Source: Deltaproteobacteria bacterium (GTDB taxonomy: Bacteria > Desulfobacterota > Desulfarculia > Adiutricales > Adiutricaceae). From it: a stretch of DNA of 10,223 nt. The notes beneath the pieces were generated by a model. The model was not told where the DNA came from. It ran no database searches and saw only the letters and a program-made list of their open reading frames with translations. How positions within the stretch are numbered: position 1 is the stretch's first letter; each line of letters opens with the position of its first letter. The position numbers were made by a program, and so were the translations under genes. The stretch is taken from assembly GCA_031257955.1 (NCBI GenBank), contig JAIRNQ010000111.1:1-10223 (forward strand), written 5' to 3'. Below, piece by piece: positions 1-6,288 of the stretch.

Positions 1-1869
1 TACGATCTCCTGCGGGGTTCGAAAAACATTTTTTTGTCCCGTCCTCGCCGTTTCGGCAAGACGCTTCTTCTCGACACTATCGAGGAGCTGTTTTCCGGAA
101 ACCGCGACCTCTTTAGAGATCTTTGGATTGGCCGATCCGATTACGACTTTCCCAAACATCCCGTCATATCGCTAAGTATGTCTGTTGATTCGGAAAACTC
201 TGACCTTCTGAAGGCCAATCTACTCAATGACCTTAAGGATATAGCCGACAATGCCGGATTGACGATCGCCGCGCCAACGCCGGACACGTATTTCGGGAAA
301 CTTATCAAAGCCCTCTACGATATGACAAAAGCCGGAGTCGTGGTCCTCATTGACGAATACGACGCCCCGGTTACCAATAACATGCATAACCCAGAGGTCG
401 CCAAGTCTAACGTCAATGCCCTTCACGTTTTTTTCTCCAGTTTAAAAAAACCTGGAGTCAGGAATTCCTTGCGCTTCACCTTGGTCACCGGCATAACCAG
501 ATACGCCCTCACGTCCATGGATTCGGGCCTAAACCACTTAACCGACATTTCCTTAGACTCACGATACGGAGGGATATGCGGTTTTACCCTTGACGAGTTT
601 GGACCCTTGTTCGCCGATCTAATGGAGCTTAACTTCAACGATTTTAAAAAACTAAACAATATGGATCCATCGGCGGGAAGGGAATTATTATGGGATAAAA
701 TCAAACATTGGTATGATGGCTACAACTGGGGAGGCCAGACCAGGGTCTTGAATCCCTTTTCCATTCTCAATTTCTTTGACCAGCGCGTTTTTGATAGCTA
801 TTGGATCCAATCCGGTCGACCGGCCCACCTTACCGCCTTGATTCAAGCTAACCCATCCGCGTTTACCGAGCCTGAACTCACGCTGAAATCATCAAAGGAA
901 ATAAGAAAATCTGAATTAACCCGTCTAGAGATTATACCTGTTCTTTTCCACGGCGGTTACTTAACCGTGGATAAAATCACTCCCGTTCCCACCGTGGATC
1001 CTCTTACCAAAGAAATGGAATCGGTTAATTATTATTCTTTTAGGTTACCCAATTTTGAGGTCTCCTACTCATACCATCAAGACGTTTGGGAAGCCATTAT
1101 TGATAAGATGGACGATCGGCTCATAACCAAAGGCAAAGAGATCCAGAACGCTCTTTTAGTTGAGGACGCATTGGCCATCGAAACCATTTTTAGTAATTTT
1201 TTCGCCGCCATTCCCTATCATCTAAGGCCCAAGGCGGAGAGTACCTTTAATGCCTATATTAATTTGATTCTATCCTCCGCCGGTTTTACGGTAAGAAGTC
1301 AACTTCCAGGCGCCAGCGTTCGACTCGATTGTCTAGTTGAATTGGCGGATAGGGTTTATGTGATCATTGAGACAAAGTTTTGTCAAAATCCATCGAAAAA
1401 AATAAACCAGGCGGAACGAAATGCGGTTTTAGCCCTCTTGGCCAAAAATAATCTCTCGGAATTGACGCTCTCGTCCGAATTGGCCAAGTCCAAACTAAGA
1501 GAAGTGTATAATAATGAAATAAAATCGGTTTTAAGTCAAAACTCCAATATATCTTTGGTTGGATACGATAAACTCCAATTGATTGTTGATACCATTCAAT
1601 CATCGGCACCGGTTACGGCCGTTAATGAGGTGCTGGCCAAGCTGGCGGAGGAAAACTTTAGCCCCGACAAGATCGAAGCGGCCCTGGCCGATGAGTCAGC
1701 AAGTCGGCGTAAGCCCACTCCGGAAAGGATAAACGAACTGCTGACGGAAGGCGCGAACAAAGCCCTTAACTCCATAACCGAGAAGGGATATCGCAAAATT
1801 GTCGAAAATGAGGCTAATAGGATTATTGACTTGGGGCTAGCCATTTTCGACCATGGCGCCACGATTTAG
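1..1869 (+). CDS. AAA-ATPase-like / PD-(D/E)XK nuclease-like protein (DUF1703 type), 5' end outside window
   Basis: The reading frame is open from base 1, and the conserved N-terminal phrase IFLSRPRRFGKT (codons 10-21) is already under way, so the true start lies upstream; the TTG at 34 is an internal codon. Counting from base 1: a P-loop-like RRFGKT near codon 17, a Walker B stretch VVVLIDEYD with Asp-Glu at 118-119, the family phrase SGLNHLTDISLD at 175-186, WYDGYNW at 237-243, and a C-terminal nuclease fold with Asp443 and the Glu457-x-Lys459 pair (IIETKF). This order matches AAA-ATPase_like plus PDDEXK_9. The family is often multicopy in anaerobes and its role is unsettled; mobile-element or defence links are suggested but not shown here. 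About 130 residues separate the nuclease Lys from the terminal ALNSITEKGY motif, far more than usual for the family. Base composition is clearly AT-richer than in the neighbours, which suggests transfer. The family call is firm; the function is not. Confidence 0.92.
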   Translation, partial: YDLLRGSKNIFLSRPRRFGKTLLLDTIEELFSGNRDLFRDLWIGRSDYDFPKHPVISLSMSVDSENSDLLKANLLNDLKDIADNAGLTIAAPTPDTYFGKLIKALYDMTKAGVVVLIDEYDAPVTNNMHNPEVAKSNVNALHVFFSSLKKPGVRNSLRFTLVTGITRYALTSMDSGLNHLTDISLDSRYGGICGFTLDEFGPLFADLMELNFNDFKKLNNMDPSAGRELLWDKIKHWYDGYNWGGQTRVLNPFSILNFFDQRVFDSYWIQSGRPAHLTALIQANPSAFTEPELTLKSSKEIRKSELTRLEIIPVLFHGGYLTVDKITPVPTVDPLTKEMESVNYYSFRLPNFEVSYSYHQDVWEAIIDKMDDRLITKGKEIQNALLVEDALAIETIFSNFFAAIPYHLRPKAESTFNAYINLILSSAGFTVRSQLPGASVRLDCLVELADRVYVIIETKFCQNPSKKINQAERNAVLALLAKNNLSELTLSSELAKSKLREVYNNEIKSVLSQNSNISLVGYDKLQLIVDTIQSSAPVTAVNEVLAKLAEENFSPDKIEAALADESASRRKPTPERINELLTEGANKALNSITEKGYRKIVENEANRIIDLGLAIFDHGATI

Positions 1870-2261
1870 GCGGCTTTTGGCCCTACGAAGGCTTAACATG
1901 GGATCGCCTGCCAGTTGGGGCTCCAGTCGTTTCGCCTAAGCCACTATCGAACCCGGTCTCGCTAACGATTGGGAAACGCTAATCCACCATTGCCTTACCC
2001 CGCAAAGCTGAGGCAAGGTTTACGATAAGCGTAGGCAACAATGGCTTATCGATTGTCGAATGGGCTGGTTAGTTTGGCGGACGGGCCAAAGGCGTCCGCC
2101 TTCGGCGGCAAGCGAAAGGGCGGGGCGACTTCGAGATGGTCACGCGGGCTTGGTCGGTCAGGGCTGCCACGGTAGGGTTGGTTGGTCAAGGACGCCCTTG
2201 GTTAGCCCGGCCCCGGCGGGACTTGGCGGTATGGTTGGTTGGTCGGGACTGGCAAGGGCTT
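1870..2261. other. Gene-free intergenic stretch with inverted repeat and GGTTGGTTGGTC copies
   Basis: This gap separates the stop of the nuclease-like gene (+) from the stop of the lipoprotein gene (-), so the two genes converge. I see no credible gene. It holds a perfect 8-bp inverted repeat (CGATAAGC at 2023-2030, GCTTATCG at 2044-2051, 13-bp loop). It also holds two direct copies of GGTTGGTTGGTC (2176-2187 and 2233-2244) in a low-complexity G/T-rich stretch. No U-tract follows the inverted repeat, so it is not a typical intrinsic terminator. An open frame at 2060-2371 (+) is low-complexity, Gly/Arg/Ala-rich and runs antisense into the lipoprotein gene; it does not look coding. Confidence 0.5.
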
Positions 2262-3500
2262 TCACTTTGGGGGAGGCGGCGGCTCGATTGGCGCGTCCGT
2301 TAGGGCGCGGCCAGGGACGGGCGAGAAAACGCCAAGGAGGGTCTCAAGCTGCCAGTCAAAATAGGGGTTAAAGGTTAGTCGGGCGTGGATCTTGTTTGGT
2401 TCCCTGAGTCCCCAGGCCGAGTACCAGACCTCGTCCCCGGCCAAGCACCGGGCCGTGGCCTCGTCGGATTGGCCGTTTTGGCATAAGGGGCTTTTGGTAT
2501 TAAAACCGTAGGCGGGGTTGTTTGGGGCAAACATCACCCCCATATGGGAAAAGGAGCTGATTCGATACTCCGGCAGCTTATCGGGTCGAAAGAGGACGCG
2601 ATTGGAAAGGCCGGCGATGGGTTGGCCGTAGTATATGAGCCGACTGGTCGGGTTGGTAAACCGTTCTTCAAAAAGCCTTACCATATAAGGGATATCCACA
2701 ACCGAATCGTTCTCGACCAATACCATGGCCACCGGTCGGTCAAAGGGTTTGTCGCTTAGGAGTTTCCGGGCCGTTCTGCTGGCGTAATGGTACTGGGCGA
2801 AGGCGTTGGTGGGGACGACGGCGTAACGCCAACTGTCTTTGTCGGGTTCCCCGGGATCGGGCTTCAGGATCCAATCCTTGAAGACGGAGGTCAGGGGGGC
2901 CAAAAAAGCCAAGCCCACGCCGGACTTTACGGCCGGGGAAAACAGGATAAGGCCCTTAACCCTGGGATGGGCGTAGGCGTATTCCAAAGCGAGATTGGAC
3001 CCGTTGGAAAAGCCCCCCAGGTAAAGCTCGTCCACTTCCCGCCCCAGAATGTCGGCCTGCTCGGCCACCGCCCGCCTCCAGTCCTCGACCCTTACGTCTA
3101 TCATTTCGGCCGGGTTTGTGCCGCAGCCGGGCAGTAGGATGGCCCGGACCAAAAAACCCTTGGCGGCCAAGGCCGGGCCCAGGTCGGTAAAGGACCAGGG
3201 GGAATCGCCCAAGCCGTGGACGAACAAAATGCCTTTGGTCGGTTGGCCTTCCGGGCGCCACTCCCTTGGGGAGTTATTGGCCAGTTCGTACTCCCGATCT
3301 TGGCTGACGAAGGTCCGGTTGGCCTGGACGAAGGCTTCGGTCTCCTGTCGGTAGGCCTCGAAACTCGTCTGCCCCAGGGGCATGGACGTACCCTTGGCCG
3401 AGCAGCCCAAGAGGCTGACGGCCAAGAGTAAGGCCAGCGATGACACCGCATACGTCAAAATCGCGACCGCCCTTTTGGGCCAAAAATAGTGGAGGCGCAT
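2262..3500 (-). CDS. Alpha/beta-hydrolase lipoprotein (serine hydrolase, monoacylglycerol-lipase-like)
   Basis: A 412-residue exported serine hydrolase. The N-terminus has a basic start (WPKR), a long hydrophobic core (about 12-31) and a lipobox LLGC, so Cys33 should be lipidated and the protein tethered to a membrane on the outside of the cytoplasm. The alpha/beta-hydrolase core follows: oxyanion HG at 95-96 (ILFVHGLGD), nucleophile elbow G-F-S-N-G with Ser165, probable acid Asp265 in VLVENDSVVD, and catalytic His319 in SSFSHMG. The closest families are the Hydrolase_4 / monoacylglycerol lipase and esterase group; the substrate is unknown, but an ester or lipid is likely. Where relatives usually read LPGHGT this one reads LPGCGT (Cys126). 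Cys340 and Cys352 in the C-terminal extension could form a disulfide, and the tail is proline-rich (EPPPPPK). No clear Shine-Dalgarno precedes the ATG. It follows the aconitase X small subunit on the same strand after 132 bp, so co-transcription is possible but not shown. Confidence 0.9.
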   Translation of the reverse strand: MRLHYFWPKRAVAILTYAVSSLALLLAVSLLGCSAKGTSMPLGQTSFEAYRQETEAFVQANRTFVSQDREYELANNSPREWRPEGQPTKGILFVHGLGDSPWSFTDLGPALAAKGFLVRAILLPGCGTNPAEMIDVRVEDWRRAVAEQADILGREVDELYLGGFSNGSNLALEYAYAHPRVKGLILFSPAVKSGVGLAFLAPLTSVFKDWILKPDPGEPDKDSWRYAVVPTNAFAQYHYASRTARKLLSDKPFDRPVAMVLVENDSVVDIPYMVRLFEERFTNPTSRLIYYGQPIAGLSNRVLFRPDKLPEYRISSFSHMGVMFAPNNPAYGFNTKSPLCQNGQSDEATARCLAGDEVWYSAWGLREPNKIHARLTFNPYFDWQLETLLGVFSPVPGRALTDAPIEPPPPPK

Positions 3501-3632
3501 TATTTTAGCTTTTACGTATTTGGGGTTATAGTTTGGTTAATGAAAAAGGAACCATGGTTTGGACCTTTTTGCCTAACGGCCGTCTGGCCGACCGGCTGGC
3601 CGGGCGGCCGGGGAAGGTGACGGGGCTTAGAA
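3501..3632. other. Spacer between DUF126 gene and lipoprotein gene
   Basis: This 132-bp spacer has a GC-rich half (about 3577-3612) made of CGGCCG and GGCC inverted repeats. One pair is CGGCCG at 3577-3582 and 3605-3610. These could fold in RNA but have no U-tract, so a terminator is not demonstrated. The half next to the lipoprotein start is AT-rich and, read on the - strand, contains TATAAC (3525-3530), a -10-like hexamer 24 bp upstream of the ATG with no good -35. A weak separate promoter for the lipoprotein is possible. Confidence 0.3.
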
Positions 3633-4052
3633 TCATTCAAGGATGGCGATGGCGGCGTTTTCGGCGTCCAGCCTGACCCTTTTGGCCGTGGCCAGTCGCT
3701 CCATGCCGGCTTCGTCGACGTTAAAGACTAAAATGGGTTTTTGATAAAACTCGCGGCTGATAAGGGGTCCGGTCATCAATACGGAATCCGTCCGCAGATT
3801 GATCAAGGCCGCCGGGGCCTTGCCCACCCGGGCCATCTCCAGCAACACCAAACCGGCGCCGCTGGAACCTTTGCCAAAGGGAAAGACGTAAACCTTGTCG
3901 GTTATGGACTTTCCCAGACAGTCACTGAGGGGATCACGGATTACGCCGGTTTGCGGATCGACGCCGCCGATGAAGCTTATGGGTTTGTGCGAAAATACAA
4001 CCTCAGCCTCGAGCTGGCCTTTGACGATGGGTTTGGCGGGGATTACGACCAT
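3633..4052 (-). CDS. Aconitase X swivel domain protein (DUF126), small subunit
   Basis: A 139-residue protein matching the stand-alone swivel subunit of aconitase X enzymes, the group that includes archaeal phosphomevalonate dehydratase and bacterial cis-3-hydroxy-L-proline dehydratase. The family landmarks are PIVKG near 8-12, GGVDPQTGVIRDP at 29-41, the glycine/serine loop FPFGKGSSG at 57-65 (the conserved loop thought to contact substrate) and GKAPAALIN at 77-85. The C-terminal TGPLI region is more divergent than usual. It should pair with the large subunit encoded just upstream to form a cytoplasmic Fe-S dehydratase. The ATG (4052-4050) is supported by AAGGAG (+ strand CTCCTT, 4062-4067) with a 9-nt spacer. 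Both signal and start codon lie inside the last unit of the 41-bp array, so the first four codons are repeat sequence. Family call is firm; substrate is unknown. Confidence 0.9.
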   Translation of the reverse strand: MVVIPAKPIVKGQLEAEVVFSHKPISFIGGVDPQTGVIRDPLSDCLGKSITDKVYVFPFGKGSSGAGLVLLEMARVGKAPAALINLRTDSVLMTGPLISREFYQKPILVFNVDEAGMERLATAKRVRLDAENAAIAILE

Positions 4053-4450
4053 GGTTTATGGCTCCTTGTAAGTTTGCCGGGGATTACGACTATGGTTTAT
4101 AGCCCATTGTATCTTTGCCGGCGATTACGACCATGGTTTATGGCTCCTTGTAAGTTTGCCGGGGATTACGACCATGGTTTATAACCCCTTGTATGTTTGC
4201 CGGCGATTACGACCATGGTTTATGGCTCCTTGTAAGTTTGCCGGGGATTACGACCATGGTTTCTGGCTCATTGTCATTTTTCCGTGCATTAGGCCTATGG
4301 TTTCAAGCTCATTGTAAGTTTACCGGCGATTACGACCATGGTTTCTGGCCACTTTTAGGTTTGCCGGTAATTTCGACCATGGTTTCTGGCTACTTGTAAG
4401 TTTGCCGGGCATTACGACCATGGTTTATGGCTCCTTGTAAGTTTGCCGGC
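4041..4450 (-). repeat. Ten tandem 41-bp repeats carrying the AcnX gene junction (stop, SD, start)
   Basis: Ten head-to-tail units of exactly 41 bp begin at 4041, 4082, 4123, 4164, 4205, 4246, 4287, 4328, 4369 and 4410, with no spacers. On the - strand a consensus unit reads, in order: codons for GKL at the large-subunit end, AAGGAG, a 9-nt spacer, ATG, and GTCGTAATC. The ATG opens the DUF126 frame, while the overlapping TAA in the other frame ends the large subunit. Units 1, 3 and 5 are identical. Unit 10 differs from them only at its two end bases. Units 2 and 4 share their own variants, and units 6-9 form a third, more diverged group. The final 11 residues of the large subunit and the first codons of the small subunit are both encoded by repeat DNA. 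With 41 bp not divisible by three, the frame shifts at each unit. Confidence 0.95.
4050..4067 (-). promoter_or_regulatory. Shine-Dalgarno and start codon of DUF126 gene (repeat unit 1)
   Basis: AAGGAG, nine bases, then ATG on the - strand. Exact copies of this initiation signal also occur in repeat units 3, 5 and 10 (unit 4 has AAGGGG). The annotated start is the last one before the DUF126 frame opens. Spacing and strength fit a good ribosome binding site. Confidence 0.75.
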
Positions 4451-5572
4451 AACGGCGGTTTCCACGCAGTCGGAAAGGCTCCCGAGAACGGGTTTAATGC
4501 CACTGTAAGAAAAACAATAGGCGCAGAATTTACCCGAATTGCTCATCAGCCCCTTAAAATGCCAATTATGCCAGGGGGTGACCATGGGGCAACCATCGGT
4601 ATATATTTTAACCCCCCGTCCAGTCAGGGCCTCATATAGGCCGCAGTCTTCCATGTGTTTTTTGTTGGCCCGGTTGGTGTAGGCCCAGAACTCCAATCCC
4701 GGCTTTACTTGGCGGCCGTTAAACAACTTCAGCAGTTTCACGCATTCGGCGTAGGACAAATGGGGGCAGCCAGTGTTGATCATGTGGATCTCTTCGGGCT
4801 GGCCGGGGCTGATACGCTCATGCGCGTCTTTGAGGGTTTTCAGGGTTATATGCGCTTCGTCCTCCGGTTTTTGTCCCTGGAAGGCCATTTCCCTGGTCTG
4901 GGCTTCCGGAGTGAGGCCTATGAGGTGGAACAGGCCAACCCCGCCGGAGGAAGCGGCGGTGGCGCTAAAGCGTTTCAGGCCGTCGATGTCGCTCCATAAT
5001 GGCAAGCCTTCCATGGCCCCGATTCGGTCGCCAACCGTCTCGCCATGGACGTAGCCCAGGCAGGAGTAGATGGAATCGTCTTGAAAATATTCTTCCTTGA
5101 TGCCTTCCAGTTTCAGCAGCACCGTGGCCCGGCGGTTTTCGGCCTTATGCAGTCCCCGATAGGGAACCCGGCCGGTGAGAGCCGCGCATAAATCCATAAG
5201 TCCGGCGTATCGCTCGGTTCGGGCCCCGATAATTGAGTTGACGTAGGCGGTGGCGTTGGATTCGGCCCAGGCCACCTGTTCTCCGAAGCGGGGCACAAAC
5301 CCGGCGAAATAGGGAGCGCAGGTCCAGGAGGCGGCCGCGCCCAGGCCGGTGTGGGCGGCTTCGATACGTTTATGGATATGGTACAGGTCCGGATCAAAGC
5401 GCATAGTTTGCCATTTTTCCAGATCCATCAAACAGGCATTGAGCGAGGTAGGGACCACAAAACGTCCGCCCAGTTTCAAGAGGTATTCGGCGAATTCCAC
5501 CCCGGCCAGCCCGTCGAACCAGGCGCTGTCGTCAGGGACGGCCGAAATGGAAACCATTTCCTCGGCGCCCAT
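4412..5572 (-). CDS. Aconitase X catalytic (large) subunit, main open part of an interrupted gene
   Basis: This 386-codon frame carries almost all of an aconitase X (DUF521) catalytic subunit, a monomeric aconitase-like Fe-S hydro-lyase acting with the DUF126 subunit. Family signatures: VPTSLNACLMDLEKW (40-54), TCAPYFAGFVPRFGEQVAWAE (84-104), ANSIIGARTERY-like VNSIIGARTERY (111-122), GLHKAENRRAT (140-150), NTGCPHLS (267-274), YTDGCPMVTP (324-333) and SNSGKF (344-349). Cys85, Cys269 and Cys328 are the expected cluster ligands and are all present. The last 11 residues (LTRSHKPWS and before) come from the first repeat unit. The ATG at 5572 has no good Shine-Dalgarno. The natural gene starts at 5668, and an in-frame TAA at 5585-5587 splits it, four codons before this ATG. 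This part could be made only by reinitiation or readthrough, and it lacks 32 N-terminal residues. Otherwise the frame is intact, so the nonsense change is recent, recoded or an artefact. Confidence 0.88.
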   Translation of the reverse strand: MGAEEMVSISAVPDDSAWFDGLAGVEFAEYLLKLGGRFVVPTSLNACLMDLEKWQTMRFDPDLYHIHKRIEAAHTGLGAAASWTCAPYFAGFVPRFGEQVAWAESNATAYVNSIIGARTERYAGLMDLCAALTGRVPYRGLHKAENRRATVLLKLEGIKEEYFQDDSIYSCLGYVHGETVGDRIGAMEGLPLWSDIDGLKRFSATAASSGGVGLFHLIGLTPEAQTREMAFQGQKPEDEAHITLKTLKDAHERISPGQPEEIHMINTGCPHLSYAECVKLLKLFNGRQVKPGLEFWAYTNRANKKHMEDCGLYEALTGRGVKIYTDGCPMVTPWHNWHFKGLMSNSGKFCAYCFSYSGIKPVLGSLSDCVETAVAGKLTRSHKPWS

Positions 5573-5584
5573 ATTGTCGCCAAG

Positions 5585-5668
5585 TTAGACCAAAACGCGC
5601 ATCCCAACCCGGGCCGCCTCACCATGGTCGCCGTTTAAAAGGGCCTGGTCATAGTCGGTAAGTTTCAT
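5585..5668 (-). pseudogene. N-terminal 27 codons of aconitase X large subunit, ended by in-frame TAA
   Basis: MKLTDYDQALLNGDHGEAA and the following RVGMRVLV are the standard N-terminus of aconitase X large subunits (compare the family pattern MKLTDEE-A-L-G--GEA---AM-ILV-LGD). The TAA at 5587-5585 comes next, and the same frame resumes at once with LGDN and then MGAEE. Only one codon separates the fragment from the rest, so this is a single nonsense codon, not a frameshift. With it counted, the gene spans 5668-4412 (418 codons), normal for the family. The ATG at 5668 is preceded by GAGG (+ strand CCTC, 5675-5678) with a 6-nt spacer, supporting it as the native start. Confidence 0.85.
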
Positions 5669-5758
5669 CTCTGGCCTCGACTTTCCGAAAGGGTCAGCCA
5701 AACGCCTTAGGCCGCTTGGGTTAATGGGGAGCCAACGGGTGTCGAGGCGATTGGCGCG

Positions 5759-5793
5759 ATTGGCCAAATGGCCCATTATAGGCTGTCCCGGAA
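5759..5793. repeat. 35-bp direct repeat, copy 1 (contains - strand TATAAT)
   Basis: It matches copy 2 (5840-5874) at 34 of 35 positions, the difference being T5784 versus C5865. It contains GGCCAAATGGCC, a 4-bp inverted repeat, and on the - strand CCTATAATGGG, a consensus -10 hexamer (5775-5780) about 100 bp upstream of the aconitase X start. Similarity continues imperfectly on the left (GGGTGTCG followed by GGCG words). The -35 region of this copy is poor. Confidence 0.8.
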
Positions 5794-5839
5794 CTATTAA
5801 AAAAGGCTTCGCCTCTGGGGCCTATAGGGTGTCGGCGCT

Positions 5840-5874
5840 ATTGGCCAAATGGCCCATTATAGGCCGTCCCGGAA
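5840..5874. repeat. 35-bp direct repeat, copy 2 (contains - strand TATAAT)
   Basis: This is the second copy, 81 bp from the first, and also has CCTATAATGGG on the - strand (TATAAT at 5856-5861). Upstream of it on the - strand lies the AT-rich island with several TTGTC words, but none is at the normal 16-18-bp spacing. Between the copies is a small AGGC-GAA-GCCT hairpin that runs into six T on the - strand. Its four-pair stem is too short to call a terminator. Confidence 0.8.
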
Positions 5875-6193
5875 GTTTAAAAGTGGAAAATGACAAATGA
5901 CAAAACGACAAGGCTTAAGGTGATTATCAACAAATATACCGATGAAAAAAAGTATTCACTAAAACAAAGGGACAAAAATGCTTATAATTTCTGGTAAAAT
6001 GGACAAAAATAAAAGATATGAGTAAAAAATGTTGATAGTGGCATTACGGTAAAAAGTTGAAGCTGGGGCAAGCATCGTTGGTTTGGTCCCCGGCGGCCTT
6101 CAAGCCAACTTCGGGCCCTTTCCCAGGAGGCCCATAAACGGGCCCAGAAGGCCCGCCAGCGCGTTTTAGGATTGTCTGGCTATTTGGGTGGCA

Positions 6194-6216
6194 GGAAAGG
6201 CCAAACAGGCCTTTCC
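6194..6216. repeat. Perfect 9-bp stem hairpin (GGAAAGGCC / GGCCTTTCC)
   Basis: Nine perfect pairs close a 5-nt AAACA loop. There is no U-tract on either side, so a terminator is not supported. A smaller CGGGCC/GGCCCG stem lies just before it at 6139-6155. Confidence 0.6.
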
Positions 6217-6249
6217 GGCGACTTGGGACCGATTTGGCCGGCGGCCGGG

Positions 6250-6283
6250 CCCCGACCAACCCGACCGGTCGGGTTGGTCGGGG
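6250..6283. repeat. Perfect 34-bp palindrome without loop, adjacent to promoter
   Basis: The right arm GGTCGGGTTGGTCGGGG (6267-6283) is the exact reverse complement of the left arm (6250-6266), with the centre at ACC|GGT. It ends five bases before the -35 hexamer of the hydrolase promoter. A dimeric regulator operator, a cruciform-forming site or a repetitive extragenic palindrome are all possible. I recognise no known operator. Confidence 0.85.
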
Positions 6284-6288
6284 GCAGT

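Noticed and set aside
1900..2060. Possible tRNA-like segment (TCGAACCC stretch and inverted repeats)
   Set aside because: No cloverleaf could be drawn: there is no acceptor stem pairing with correct spacing and no plausible anticodon arm.
2060..2371. 103-codon + strand frame before the lipoprotein gene end
   Set aside because: Low-complexity Gly/Arg/Ala composition, no ribosome site, and overlap with the well-supported lipoprotein gene.
4193..4399. Open frame on + strand with repeated GDYDHG-type peptide
   Set aside because: It is the antisense translation of the 41-bp array; the period is not a multiple of three and the frame has no supporting start signal.
4041..4450. CRISPR-like regular repeats
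   Set aside because: The units are directly contiguous with no unique spacers, and each contains gene-end and gene-start sequence; no cas genes are present.
5803..5815. Terminator on the - strand before the aconitase X operon (AGGC-GAA-GCCT followed by six T)
   Set aside because: The stem has only four pairs, too weak for a confident intrinsic terminator, and it lies upstream of the operon start.
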